A DNA stretch of 59,225 nucleotides, from the NCBI GenBank assembly GCA_031296935.1, contig JAVDPD010000033.1, positions 1 through 59,225 of the forward strand, written 5' to 3'. The position numbers were made by a program, and so were the translations under genes. Of the stretch, positions 20,616-29,604 are shown piece after piece. The DNA is from Cerasicoccus maritimus. GTDB taxonomy: Bacteria > Verrucomicrobiota > Verrucomicrobiia > Opitutales > Cerasicoccaceae. The notes beneath the pieces were generated by a model. The model saw only the letters and a list, made by a program, of their open reading frames with translations. It did not search any database and was not told where the DNA came from. Within the stretch, counting starts at the first letter, position 1. Every line of letters begins with the position of its first letter.

Positions 20616-22031
20616 ATGACCGACACCCTTACCGAAGAATCGATCAACCAACTCGATCCACGCCTGCGCAAGCAGATCGAAGGCGCACGCAAGAACTTGA
20701 CCAAAAATCCGTCGATTGTGGTCACGGTTTGCATGAATATTTTGGAGCGCCATCCGGGGTGTTTGGAAGTGCGTAAGCTCCTGCGCCAAGCTCAGGAACG
20801 ATCCAAGGGTGGCAAGACGAGCGGCATGAGCAAGCTGCTGGGTAAGGTAACCAGTGCTCCGTTTGCTCAAAAGGCTAAGAAGGGCATCGATAAGGACCCG
20901 CTCGCAGTCATCGTTCAGGCGGAAAAGTCTATTACTGACAACCCGGGTCTGCCGCTGGGGCACCGATTGCTGGGACAGGCCGCCGAACGTCTTGAACTCT
21001 TTGAGACCGCTGTATTCGCTTTCGAAAAACTGGTCGAAGTCGAGAAGACCGAGGAGCACCAGATCATGCTGGCGAATGCGTTGATCCTCGCCAAGCGTCC
21101 GAAGGAAGCCATTGTGCTTGGCGACCGTATTTTGCAGGCCAATCCGGCCAATGAAGACGCCCAGGAGATGGTGCGTCGCGCTTCCGTTGCCGAGTCCATG
21201 GAGCGAGGTAAGTGGGAAGAAGAAGGTGGCTTCCGAGACAAGCTGGCCGACGAAGAGAAGGCGATTGAACTCGAGCAACAAGCTCGTGTCGTCAACGACG
21301 AAGACACCGTCGAAAAGCTCGTGGCCAAGAACTTGAAGCTCCTCCAAGATGAGCCGGACAACCTTACGCTTTATCGCGAAATCATCAACGGCTACCGCAC
21401 CATTGGCAACTTTGCTCAGGCTCTGGATTACGTGATCCAAGCACGTAAGACTCCTGCTGGCGCCAGTGACCCGACTCTTGAGCGCCTCGAGATTGATATG
21501 AATCTCTCGATCAAGCGCAGCGAAGTTGAAGCGCTTGAGGAAAAGCTGGAAGCAGATCCGGAAAATGCCGAGTTGCAGGCGCAACTTGAAGAGCTCAAGT
21601 CACAAGAGCATAAGTTCAAACTCGAGAACGCATTGCGTATTGTTGAGAAGTATCCCAACGACTACGGCGCACGTTTCGAATTGGGTAATCTGCTCTACGA
21701 AGAGGGTGATTACGACAAGGCTATGGGAGAATTTCAGAAGGCTACGCGTAACCCCAAGGTGCGCGTGAAGGCCATCATGATGCTTGGTCGTTCGATGGCC
21801 GCTAAGGGCATTTACGACATGGCGATCGTTCAGTTTGAAGAGGCGAAGAAAGAGCTGCCGTTGATGGACGACACCAAGAAGGAAGTCATTTACTCGCTGG
21901 CTCGCGCTCATGAGGAAAATGGCGACATGGATAAGGCCATCACAGAATACAAGATCATCTACTCCAACGATATTGGTTACCGCGACGTTGCAGAGAAGAT
22001 CAACGCCTTCTACACTCAGAAAAACGCTTAA
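20616..22031 (+). CDS. TPR-repeat protein, cytosolic
   Basis: 471 aa with no signal peptide. TPR-like helical pairs are clear near residues 95-200 (LGHRLLGQAAERLELFETAVFAFEKL) and 345-470 (YGARFELGNLLYEEGDYDKAMGEFQKA, AKGIYDMAIVQFEEAKKELP, EENGDMDKAITEYKIIY), separated by a charged coiled-coil segment (about 290-335). TPR proteins act as protein-binding scaffolds; the partner is unknown. Probably co-transcribed with the HAD-like gene upstream. Confidence 0.8.
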   Translation: MTDTLTEESINQLDPRLRKQIEGARKNLTKNPSIVVTVCMNILERHPGCLEVRKLLRQAQERSKGGKTSGMSKLLGKVTSAPFAQKAKKGIDKDPLAVIVQAEKSITDNPGLPLGHRLLGQAAERLELFETAVFAFEKLVEVEKTEEHQIMLANALILAKRPKEAIVLGDRILQANPANEDAQEMVRRASVAESMERGKWEEEGGFRDKLADEEKAIELEQQARVVNDEDTVEKLVAKNLKLLQDEPDNLTLYREIINGYRTIGNFAQALDYVIQARKTPAGASDPTLERLEIDMNLSIKRSEVEALEEKLEADPENAELQAQLEELKSQEHKFKLENALRIVEKYPNDYGARFELGNLLYEEGDYDKAMGEFQKATRNPKVRVKAIMMLGRSMAAKGIYDMAIVQFEEAKKELPLMDDTKKEVIYSLARAHEENGDMDKAITEYKIIYSNDIGYRDVAEKINAFYTQKNA

Positions 22032-22084
22032 CGCTGCTGGGCATCTGGCTTGACGCCAGTCTGGGCAAGGGCTGTATTGATTGC

Positions 22085-22555
22085 ATGAAAATTGCTAGCC
22101 GTATCGCCTTGTTGGGACTCCTCAGTGTGGTGTCCAGTCAACTTTTTGCTGCGCCATCCGGAGGCTTTCTGGAGCGTCGCCGCATGGATCGTATTGAAAC
22201 TGCGGAGAATCGATGGACTGCGCCGGAACGCGTTACGTTAAACATCCACTACCGCGTGCCCGTTATTGAGACTTTGGGCTATCTGGCTGCGTTCTATCCG
22301 AATTCCCAGAAACTGACGATGATTGCGGCTGAGCTGCAGCCGATCGCCAAACGAGTCGAAGCCTTGGCCGGAGATAGTTATGAAGGTCGCAGCTTTCCGC
22401 CTGAGGTAGAAACAGAATGCGATAAATTACGCGCTGAAATGTTTGCCGACGTGAAGGCAATTTATGGTCAGGATGCCGTGAATCGCATCGAAGCTTACCT
22501 CAAGACAAAGTATGCCAGCATGACTGGTGGATTCCTCAACGAAATCGTTAATTAG
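22085..22555 (+). CDS. Small exported protein of unknown function
   Basis: 156 aa. A signal peptide MKIASRIALLGLLSVVSSQL ending FAA is followed by a mostly helical mature part with ERRRMDRIETAENRW near the start. No family recognised. It lies 53 nt after the TPR gene and is closed by a strong terminator, so it may end that unit. Confidence 0.7.
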   Translation: MKIASRIALLGLLSVVSSQLFAAPSGGFLERRRMDRIETAENRWTAPERVTLNIHYRVPVIETLGYLAAFYPNSQKLTMIAAELQPIAKRVEALAGDSYEGRSFPPEVETECDKLRAEMFADVKAIYGQDAVNRIEAYLKTKYASMTGGFLNEIVN

Positions 22556-22584
22556 CGCGAATGCAAACTGCTTAACTTTCTGGG

Positions 22585-22613
22585 ATGCCGCCTGAATATG
22601 GGCGGCATTTTTT
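22585..22613 (+). terminator. Strong intrinsic terminator
   Basis: ATGCCGCC (22585-22592) and GGCGGCAT (22601-22608) form a perfect 8-bp stem followed by five T. Confidence 0.92.
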
Positions 22614-22812
22614 GGCCTATACATCGCCCATTCAAATATAGACAGTTTTCACATGCGTTTGCTGAAGTGCGAGGCTATTGCGCCTATTTGCTAGAGCAGG
22701 CGTTGTAATGGTCCACCAGTCTTGGAGAGAGGGTATTTGTTTTGTCCAATCGAAAATGAGATCGTCGGAACTTCTTTCTCGTTGCGCATGGACATGGCTG
22801 AACCCACGCTAG

Positions 22813-23205
22813 CTATTGCCTCAGCTCATCGGTGTCGGACAATAATCGGCTGATTTTTACCAGAAGCTCTTCGAAGTCGATGGGTTTGGTTTGGAAATCG
22901 TGGCAGCCGGCAGCCAGGGCGCGTTTACGGTCGCCACGCATGGCGTGAGCGGTGATGGCGATGATTGGAATGTCGCTAGTGGCGAGGGTTTTGCGGAGAG
23001 CGGTGGCCACAGTCCAGCCGTCCATGACTGGGAGACTCATGTCGAGAAGGATAAGGTCAGGCTTGCTGGATATTGCAAGATCCAGAGCAGACTGTCCGTC
23101 ATTGGCGCAGGATGCTTGGAAACCGCGTCGTTTGAGCCTGCGGTGAAGCATATCGCAGAGGTTAGGGTTATCCTCTACGATGAGAATATGTGGCGGGCTC
23201 TTCAC
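22813..23205 (-). CDS. Single-domain response regulator (CheY-like receiver)
   Basis: 130 aa, only a receiver domain. Acidic pocket ED at 11-12, phosphoacceptor D55 in LLDMSLPVMDGW, T85 in ITAHA and K107 in TKPID are all present. There is no output domain, so it must act through protein contact or a phosphorelay. Its ATG overlaps the stop of the Amt-kinase gene by 4 nt; it is the obvious partner of that kinase. Confidence 0.92.
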   Translation of the reverse strand: MKSPPHILIVEDNPNLCDMLHRRLKRRGFQASCANDGQSALDLAISSKPDLILLDMSLPVMDGWTVATALRKTLATSDIPIIAITAHAMRGDRKRALAAGCHDFQTKPIDFEELLVKISRLLSDTDELRQ

Positions 23206-25361
23206 CGCTGGACTGAATTGATTTGCAGTTGCTCGGCAGGAACGGGTTGTTCCGTGGGGCCCAAGTCAGCCGGGAGTGTGATGGTGAAGGTGGATCCCAC
23301 ACCAGGCTCTGAGACAACCGAAATTTCGCCACCCATTAAGCGACAGAAACTTCGGGTAATCGCCAAGCCGAGTCCGGTGCCGCCGTATTTGCGGGTGGTG
23401 GAGCTGTCTGCTTGGGTAAATGCCTCGAAAATATTATCCATTTGCGCGGGTGTCATCCCAATGCCTGTGTCATTGACTTCGAAGATAAAAAGCGGGCGGC
23501 CGCTGGGAGATAGCTTTCGAATGAGACTCACGCGGATCTCGCCTTTTTCCGTAAACTTCGTGGCGTTGGAAATCAGGTTGAGCAGACATTGCTGGAGCTT
23601 GATCTCGTCCGTCACGAGGATGCCCAAGTCACTGGGCAGGATGAGTGTCAGTTCGTTGCTGTTTTCGCGCAGAAGTGGTTTAACGGTTTGGGAAAGCCGA
23701 TTGATCAGATCGACGATGTCAATAGGCTCCAGATGGATTTCTAGTCGGCCAGATTCGATTTTGGAAATATCGAGTACGCCATTGATGAGGTGTAACAGAT
23801 GGTTGCTGGCGTCGGCAATGGTTTGTAGGTCTTGACCATATCCATCAATTCCGTTGTCGCGCAGCTCTTCCTGTACGAGTTCGGTGTAACCCGTGATGAT
23901 GCCTAGCGGCGTGCGCAACTCATGGCTCATGTTGGCCAGAAATTCATTTTTCACTTGGTTGGCGCGCTCGGCTTCTTTCCGCGCAGATTGGGCGGCAATG
24001 ATCGCCTCGCCACGGCGGCAGAATTCTTCTTCGACCTTGGCAATGACGCGGTTGTACTCGGTGGCGATTTGCCCAACTTCGGTGTGAGGCTCTACATGGA
24101 CCTGATGATCAAAGCTACCTGCGTGGCGCTGTCGATCCATCTCGGTAATCAGGTCAACAAGCTCGGTGCTGGCACCGTGTTCGGAAACATTGAGGCCTGC
24201 TCGCTCCTGCTCGGGCGTCACACGTAGCTTACCGATTTTGCGCAAGGTGTAGAAGAAGATAATAGAGGCACCAAAGGTCCAACCCAGGCAGGTGAGGATG
24301 CCCAGGGATTGCACGCCGAGTTGTTCGAAGCGACTCAAGCCAGTGCCCCAAGCCTCAGGCTCACCAAACAGCGCAACGGACAAGGTGCCAAAGGCGCCGC
24401 AGAAGGCGTGGGCGGGCACAGCGCCGACGGCGTCATCGATCTTCAGCTTTTCAAACCACTGCATGCCCAGGAAACAGATCACGCCGGACAGAGTGCCGAT
24501 CAGTGCTGCCGAGGGTAGGCTGACGACATTACAGCAGGCGGTGATGCCCACCAGACCGCCAATGATGCCGTTCATGATGGCCCAGGTTTTCGGCATGCCG
24601 TAGCGGGCGTAGCCGACAACCATAGCCGCCAGACCGCCAAAACCACCGGCGATAATCGTATTGGCGATGATGGATGGCACGCGCTCGTTGAGTGCCAGCG
24701 TGCTGCCGCCATTAAAACCGATCCACCCAAACCACAAGATTAGGGTGCCAGCGGAAGCCAACGTTAAATTATGTCCCTGGATCTTGGGTTGGTTCGGCTC
24801 GAATTGTCCCAGGCGCGGACCAATAATCAGCACGCCGGCAAAGGCGACCCATCCTCCGACAGAGTGAACTACCGTCGAGCCTGCGAAGTCGAGGAAGCCG
24901 ATTCGTCCCAGCCACCCAACGGGGCCATTCGCATCGCTAGCCCAAGCCCAGTGGCCAATTAAGGGATAGATCAATCCGGAAACAAATACTGCCACCATCA
25001 GGTAGGCGCTGAAGCGAATTCTCTCTGCGACCGCCCCGGATATAATTGTGATTGCTGTTCCGCAGAACACCAGCTGGAAAACAAAAAATGCCAACAGGTA
25101 GGGTTCATGTTCCGGATTAAAAAAGAAATCCGTCAATCCAACAAAGCCTGCGAGTGGGCCAGCGCCAAACATCAACCCAAAGCCTGTAAGCCAAAATACT
25201 GCTGCTGATACGCAGAAGTCTGCCATATTCTTGATGGCGACGTTGATGCTGTTTTTGGCCCGCACCAACCCAGATTCCAGCAAGCAGAAACCTACCTGCA
25301 TAGTCATAACCATTGCGGCTGTGACGAGTATCCAGGCAATATTCAGACCGTCTGTATCCAT
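23202..25361 (-). CDS. Ammonium transporter - histidine kinase fusion
   Basis: About 719 aa. Residues 1-375 form an Amt/Rh channel with eleven helices and both pore histidines (H166 in TVVHSVGG, H318 in VPAHAFCG; E. coli AmtB has 168 and 318). A cytosolic linker and coiled coil lead to HisKA with H480 in NMSHELRTPL, and HATPase with N599 (NLISNATKF), DTGIGM and GGTGLGLAI. Similar fusions are known from anammox bacteria (Amt5 type) as ammonium sensors or sensor-transducers. ATG 25361 is chosen because the sigma-54 promoter would start transcription downstream of the other ATG at 25385. The receiver gene is translationally coupled. Confidence 0.93.
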   Translation of the reverse strand: MDTDGLNIAWILVTAAMVMTMQVGFCLLESGLVRAKNSINVAIKNMADFCVSAAVFWLTGFGLMFGAGPLAGFVGLTDFFFNPEHEPYLLAFFVFQLVFCGTAITIISGAVAERIRFSAYLMVAVFVSGLIYPLIGHWAWASDANGPVGWLGRIGFLDFAGSTVVHSVGGWVAFAGVLIIGPRLGQFEPNQPKIQGHNLTLASAGTLILWFGWIGFNGGSTLALNERVPSIIANTIIAGGFGGLAAMVVGYARYGMPKTWAIMNGIIGGLVGITACCNVVSLPSAALIGTLSGVICFLGMQWFEKLKIDDAVGAVPAHAFCGAFGTLSVALFGEPEAWGTGLSRFEQLGVQSLGILTCLGWTFGASIIFFYTLRKIGKLRVTPEQERAGLNVSEHGASTELVDLITEMDRQRHAGSFDHQVHVEPHTEVGQIATEYNRVIAKVEEEFCRRGEAIIAAQSARKEAERANQVKNEFLANMSHELRTPLGIITGYTELVQEELRDNGIDGYGQDLQTIADASNHLLHLINGVLDISKIESGRLEIHLEPIDIVDLINRLSQTVKPLLRENSNELTLILPSDLGILVTDEIKLQQCLLNLISNATKFTEKGEIRVSLIRKLSPSGRPLFIFEVNDTGIGMTPAQMDNIFEAFTQADSSTTRKYGGTGLGLAITRSFCRLMGGEISVVSEPGVGSTFTITLPADLGPTEQPVPAEQLQINSVQR

Positions 25362-25388
25362 AAGTAGGTGATAAGCGGGCCGCATCCT

Positions 25389-25405
25389 GCAATTATCGAG
25401 CCAAG
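25389..25405 (-). promoter_or_regulatory. Sigma-54 promoter for the Amt-kinase gene
   Basis: The minus strand reads TTGGCTCG-ATAA-TTGCA. Compared with the sigma-54 consensus YTGGCACG-N4-TTGCW it has one mismatch and the exact GG-N10-GC spacing. It predicts transcription start near 25377, 16 nt before ATG 25361. Nitrogen genes are classic sigma-54 targets. Confidence 0.65.
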
Positions 25406-25612
25406 TGCTTTCTTATTTAAGTAGAAAACCCTACGTAGTAGAGCCTGAAGGTTATTTACAATAATTTTACTGAGCGGCGGTGGTATTTGAGCTCTCTGTT
25501 TTTACCAACATTTGGTGGTGGAATGAGTGACGCATGCGCCAATCCATGGAGTAGGATTAGTTTTCGGAAACTTCTTGAGAGCTAGTAGTGGGGAAAGAAT
25601 TTTGGGGCTAGA

Positions 25613-25915
25613 TTAACGATGCTGCCAGAGGTAACTCGATAAAAAGCAGATTGAGAAAAGTATCAAAGGAGCCGTCCAAATGAAGATAGCTCCAATTGTA
25701 ATGTAACGACTTTTATTGATGATATCTCCTAACATCGCCAATGCAATAGAGGCAGAGTAGAGGAATCCTGCGCCCAGAATATATTGAGCCATTCCGAATC
25801 GCATTGGAGGAGACATTAACAGTACGATCATCGCGGAAGGGACAATTCCAACAGCGCACCATATGCAACCTCGATTCGAATTCGTCTCTGATTGCACTTC
25901 CAATTTATCGTCCAT
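25613..25915 (-). CDS. Small membrane protein of unknown function
   Basis: 100 aa, three hydrophobic segments (CAVGIVPSAMIVLLM, YILGAGFLYSASIALAMLG, YITIGAIFIWTAPLILFSIC). AT-rich, no family recognised. Sits alone, divergent from the MHS transporter. Confidence 0.55.
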   Translation of the reverse strand: MDDKLEVQSETNSNRGCIWCAVGIVPSAMIVLLMSPPMRFGMAQYILGAGFLYSASIALAMLGDIINKSRYITIGAIFIWTAPLILFSICFLSSYLWQHR

Positions 25916-26030
25916 TACTCGTTAAAAGAATCCTTATTATTACATGGCCATTATTCAAGTTTAATGAAGTCAATACATTGCCACGGCTGTGGGCTTGCCA
26001 TGCCGAGTTTGTTTGGATGGTGTATGTCGC

Positions 26031-27305
26031 GTGGGAACGCCATCTCCTCATCATCAACGCACGCACATCATCGCTGGCGCGGTCGGCAATGTGCTCGAAT
26101 GGTTCGACTTTGCCGCCTACGGTTTTTTCGCGTCGGTGATTGGGCAGCAGTTTTTTCCAGACGACGATAAGACGCTGTCGCTGTTGGCGGCATTTGGCGT
26201 CTTTGCCTCGGGCTTTCTGGTGCGGCCGATTGGGGCGGCGTTCTTCGGCCATCTGGGCGACCGGAAGGGGCGAGAGGTCGTGCTGCGCTGGTCGGTAATC
26301 CTCATGGGCCTTTCCACCTTCGGCTTGGGCGCGTTGCCGAGCTACCACAGCATTGGCGTGGCCGCGCCGATCTTACTGACGCTCTTGCGGATGGTGCAGG
26401 GCTTTTCCGTGGGCGGGGAGTTTACCGGCTCCATTATTTACCTCGTTGAAAACGCCGCGCCTAACAGACGGGGCTCGGTTGGCGTGTGGGCTTTTGTGGG
26501 CGCGATTATTGGCATGCTTGCTGGTTCGCTGACGGGCGCAGTGATCAACGATGTCCTGACGCCCGAGCAGGTGGCGAGCTGGGGCTGGCGCATTCCGTTT
26601 TTGTCGGGGGTGAGCATCATGCTCGTGGGCGCATTTTTTCGGTGCAGCTTGAAGGCGCAGCCCGTGAAATCAGGGCCTAGTCGTCTGCCACTGTGGATGG
26701 CGGTAAAGACTGAATGGCCGGCAATGTTGAAAATTATGGGGATGTTTCTGCTCGGCAGCGCGGGCTTCTACATGATGTTCATCTACCTGACGAGTTACCT
26801 GCACACGGAGTTTGGCATGGCCGAGGGCATGGCTCTGGAAATTAATTCCATCTCCATGCTTGCTTTGCTCTTTTGCTCGCTCGGTTGGGCGTGGGTCAGT
26901 GACCAGATTGGTCGCAAGCCGGTACTCCTGATCTCATCGATTGGTTGTCTGCTGTTGACCTTTCCGCTCTTCAAGTTGATTCAGCACGAAACGGCGTGGT
27001 TCGTGTTTTTGGGGCAACTGGGCTTCGCAGTGTTGATCGGTGCCACTTTGGGCGCAAGTACGGCGGTGATGGTGGAGAACACGCGTCAAGCCTACCGCTG
27101 TAGTGCCGTGTCGCTCGCCTACAACATTACGCTGGCGATTTTTGGCGGCACGACGCCTATGGTCGCCACCTGGCTCATCGAAGAGACGAAGAATCCGCTG
27201 GAGCCGGCGTATTACCTGATCGTTCTGTCGGCGCTATCGACGCTGGCCATCAGCCTGCTGCCGGAAACGCATCGCCGGGAGCTGGATCGTGATCCGGCGA
27301 GTTAG
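26031..27305 (+). CDS. MFS transporter, metabolite:H+ symporter (MHS) family
   Basis: About 424 aa with twelve predicted helices. GNVLEWFDFAAYGFFA at the first helix, FLVRPIGAAFFGHLGDRKGRE in the loop 2-3 motif, and VQGFSVGGEFTG in helix 4 are hallmarks of the MHS group (ProP, KgtP, CitH type), which take up organic acids or osmolytes with protons. The substrate cannot be told. The start is uncertain: GTG 26031 is used, but the frame stays open upstream to GTG 25989, and an ATG at 26025 in another frame has a plausible MHS-like beginning. It ends convergently, overlapping the nitroreductase stop. Confidence 0.88.
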   Translation: MGTPSPHHQRTHIIAGAVGNVLEWFDFAAYGFFASVIGQQFFPDDDKTLSLLAAFGVFASGFLVRPIGAAFFGHLGDRKGREVVLRWSVILMGLSTFGLGALPSYHSIGVAAPILLTLLRMVQGFSVGGEFTGSIIYLVENAAPNRRGSVGVWAFVGAIIGMLAGSLTGAVINDVLTPEQVASWGWRIPFLSGVSIMLVGAFFRCSLKAQPVKSGPSRLPLWMAVKTEWPAMLKIMGMFLLGSAGFYMMFIYLTSYLHTEFGMAEGMALEINSISMLALLFCSLGWAWVSDQIGRKPVLLISSIGCLLLTFPLFKLIQHETAWFVFLGQLGFAVLIGATLGASTAVMVENTRQAYRCSAVSLAYNITLAIFGGTTPMVATWLIEETKNPLEPAYYLIVLSALSTLAISLLPETHRRELDRDPAS

Positions 27306-27937
27306 CTAATCCACTTGGCCCAAGTTTCCACGTCGCCGCGTTTATGGCGAAGCTTGCCTTCGGCGGTTTCGACGTTGTCGGTTTCGGCGGGGAAAAGGAA
27401 AATACCGCCCAAGAGGATTTCGGTGGCCGGTATACCCATCCAGTCAAACACGAGTTTTTCGCGTAAGGCACCGCCGCTGCTCCAGTAGTTTTCAAATCCG
27501 CGGGCTGTGGCGGTTAGGAGCATATTTTGGACGGCGGCCGATGCGGCGGCGAGGTGCTCCATGTTTTCCAGCGTCGGCTCAAAGAGAGCATCGGTTTCGC
27601 TCTTGGCCGGATTTGGCAGCCAAGTGACTTGGATCAGCGCTTCGGCGGCGGCTAGCATTTGCACGATTTTCGTGGTGTCGCCGACTTCGATTAGCTTTTC
27701 GCGTAGGCGACGGCAGGCTGCGGCGTCGAGTGCGTAGGCGCGCCAGGGCACAAATGAGTTCAACTCACCGCGGTGTGTGCTGGAGCTTGGCTTGTGAAAA
27801 GGTGCCCAGGCGCCGGCGGCGATGACTTCATTGATGACCTCGCGTTGCGTGGAGGCGGGCAGCGGTTCTGCGGCCAGCATCTTGAGAGTGCGGCGTTGGC
27901 GGATGACTTCATCGAGCGCTTGGGCATTGGTGTGCAT
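27302..27937 (-). CDS. Nitroreductase-family protein
   Basis: About 211 aa. IRQRRTLK near the start matches the FMN phosphate-binding R-R-S/T motif; HLAAASAAVQNMLLTATARGFENYW is the central dimer helix, and GIPATEILLGGIFLFP the C-terminal strand of the fold. It probably reduces nitro or quinone compounds, or acts as an oxidoreductase with FMN. ATG 27937 gives the normal family start; the frame is open a further 48 codons upstream but that part is unrelated. Convergent, overlapping the MHS gene by a few bases. Confidence 0.85.
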   Translation of the reverse strand: MHTNAQALDEVIRQRRTLKMLAAEPLPASTQREVINEVIAAGAWAPFHKPSSSTHRGELNSFVPWRAYALDAAACRRLREKLIEVGDTTKIVQMLAAAEALIQVTWLPNPAKSETDALFEPTLENMEHLAAASAAVQNMLLTATARGFENYWSSGGALREKLVFDWMGIPATEILLGGIFLFPAETDNVETAEGKLRHKRGDVETWAKWIS

Positions 27938-28195
27938 ATTGGCAACCAAGCACGACTCGGCAGAGTCGTCCAGCGTGAGTCTGGAAAAATTAGGCTGCGA
28001 GTTTAACTGCGATCCGAAGGTCGAGTCCGCCGTGGCTTTTGTGACGCGAAATAGGAAGCTGCGGTTTTGGTGGCATGTCACTTCGGGGCTCGCGTTTAAT
28101 GTTGCATATGATCGGTCATAATAACTGAAAATTCTTGTGGAAAAGCGACAAAACTTGTTGCGTTTAAAATATGGGACGTTTTGGTGAAGGCCAAT

Positions 28196-28888
28196 ATGAA
28201 GAAGTTGCTTGTTATTATTCCGTTATTACTCGCCTTGTGGGGCTGCGAAAGCACCGAAGGTGGATACGAAGTCCGTGAAAATACGGTGATCGGCAAGGGC
28301 GTCGGTTTTGAAGGATTTGCCTTCGAAATTCCCGAAGGGTATCAAGTTTACGATTCTGCGACAGACGTGCGGACAATGCAGATCGATTTGGCCGATAAGA
28401 TGTCAGACAAAATCTATGGCGCTGGTCACTCGCCCTATAAGATTATTATGTTCAATGGATATGAAGTGCTAGTCTTGACGCCAAGCTCGTTCTCCACGAG
28501 GCCAGGGGCGCGGCGCATTTCGGAAATGCATTCGCGCGCGGTGGCCAATCACTTGAGTACGCTCGGACGAGAGCAGCAAATTGAACTGCTAGAGGCCATA
28601 GGTCATAGCGGCAGCGTTCATGGAGAGCTTTTGCATAATGTGAAAATCTATGTCGATGCGCCGGATCGCGAAATCCCACTAGGAGTGACCACTTTGGATG
28701 CAGATGCAGGTGACGGCTTCACGATGCCATTGGCTTCGGTTAAGCGCTTGGGGAACCTGAATGAGATATATTGCGTACTGGCTGTTGGTTCTGTTTTTTC
28801 CGAAGAAGAAGGTCTGTATGCCGCTATGAAGCTGCTGCGTTCGATGGATTTGGAGCCGGTCCCCTTGGCAGAGTCCTCTTCGATGTAG
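28196..28888 (+). CDS. Lipoprotein of unknown function
   Basis: About 230 aa. MKKLLVIIPLLLALWGCEST has a lipobox (LALWGC) for acylation and signal peptidase II cleavage. The mature part, including FEGFAFEIPEGYQVYDS, shows no recognised domain. An ATG five codons upstream (28181) is possible. Convergent with the ABC exporter operon. Confidence 0.75.
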   Translation: MKKLLVIIPLLLALWGCESTEGGYEVRENTVIGKGVGFEGFAFEIPEGYQVYDSATDVRTMQIDLADKMSDKIYGAGHSPYKIIMFNGYEVLVLTPSSFSTRPGARRISEMHSRAVANHLSTLGREQQIELLEAIGHSGSVHGELLHNVKIYVDAPDREIPLGVTTLDADAGDGFTMPLASVKRLGNLNEIYCVLAVGSVFSEEEGLYAAMKLLRSMDLEPVPLAESSSM

Positions 28889-28908
28889 AGCGCCGAAGCG
28901 CCTGTTCT

Positions 28909-29601
28909 CTAATTAATAAACTGGCCGTCCTGCATGCGCAGGCATTGGTCGGTTTTGGTGGCGAGCTCTGTATTATGGGTGACCATCAGGATGGCTTGGC
29001 CGGTCTCCTTGCTCAGGCGTTGGAGGAGGTCAAAGACCATGTCGGAATTCTTGTGGTCGAGGTTGCCGGTTGGTTCGTCGGCCAGCAGCAGAGCAGGGTC
29101 GTTGGCAAGCGAACGGGCGATAGCAACGCGCTGCTGTTCACCGCCGGAAAGGTGGGTGGCCAGGCGGTCGACTTTCTCCTGTAAGCCGACGAGGCCGAGC
29201 AGGTATTCTGCATGCTGACGCATCTCGTCGGGCGATCGCACGCCGAGTTTGCGCATGGGCAGTATGACGTTTTCGGCAGCACTGAATTCCGGCAGCAAAA
29301 AGTGGAACTGGAAGACGAACCCAATGTGGCGACTGCGGGCGGCGGTGCGCTCGGCGTCGGACGCGTCAGACATCAGTTCGTCGCGAATCCAGATCTTACC
29401 CTTGTCTTGACGGTCGAGTAAGCCGAGCAGGTAAAGCATGGTGCTCTTGCCGCAGCCTGATTGCCCGACAACCGAATACGTGGTGGCCTCCTTGAGTTCC
29501 AGGTTCACGCCACGGAGCACATGCACGCGTGCTTCATCCTGACCGAGGAAGCGGTGCAAGTCTTCGGCGCGCAGGACGGATTTGGACGTGGCGTTACTCA
29601 T
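28909..29601 (-). CDS. ABC transporter ATPase, LolD/MacB type
   Basis: 230 aa. Walker A GQSGCGKST, Q-loop FQFHFLLPE, signature LSGGEQQR, Walker B ALLLADEP and H-loop VTHN are all intact, with the LolD-like TGNLD. It powers the permease next to it. Fourth gene of a tolC - fusion protein - permease - ATPase operon; 3 nt separate it from the permease stop. Confidence 0.94.
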   Translation of the reverse strand: MSNATSKSVLRAEDLHRFLGQDEARVHVLRGVNLELKEATTYSVVGQSGCGKSTMLYLLGLLDRQDKGKIWIRDELMSDASDAERTAARSRHIGFVFQFHFLLPEFSAAENVILPMRKLGVRSPDEMRQHAEYLLGLVGLQEKVDRLATHLSGGEQQRVAIARSLANDPALLLADEPTGNLDHKNSDMVFDLLQRLSKETGQAILMVTHNTELATKTDQCLRMQDGQFIN

Positions 29602-29604
29602 GGC

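Noticed and set aside
26025..26120. Frameshift near the start of the MHS transporter
   Set aside because: An ATG in another frame gives a plausible start, but the main frame also has GTG starts and no clear break in the protein.
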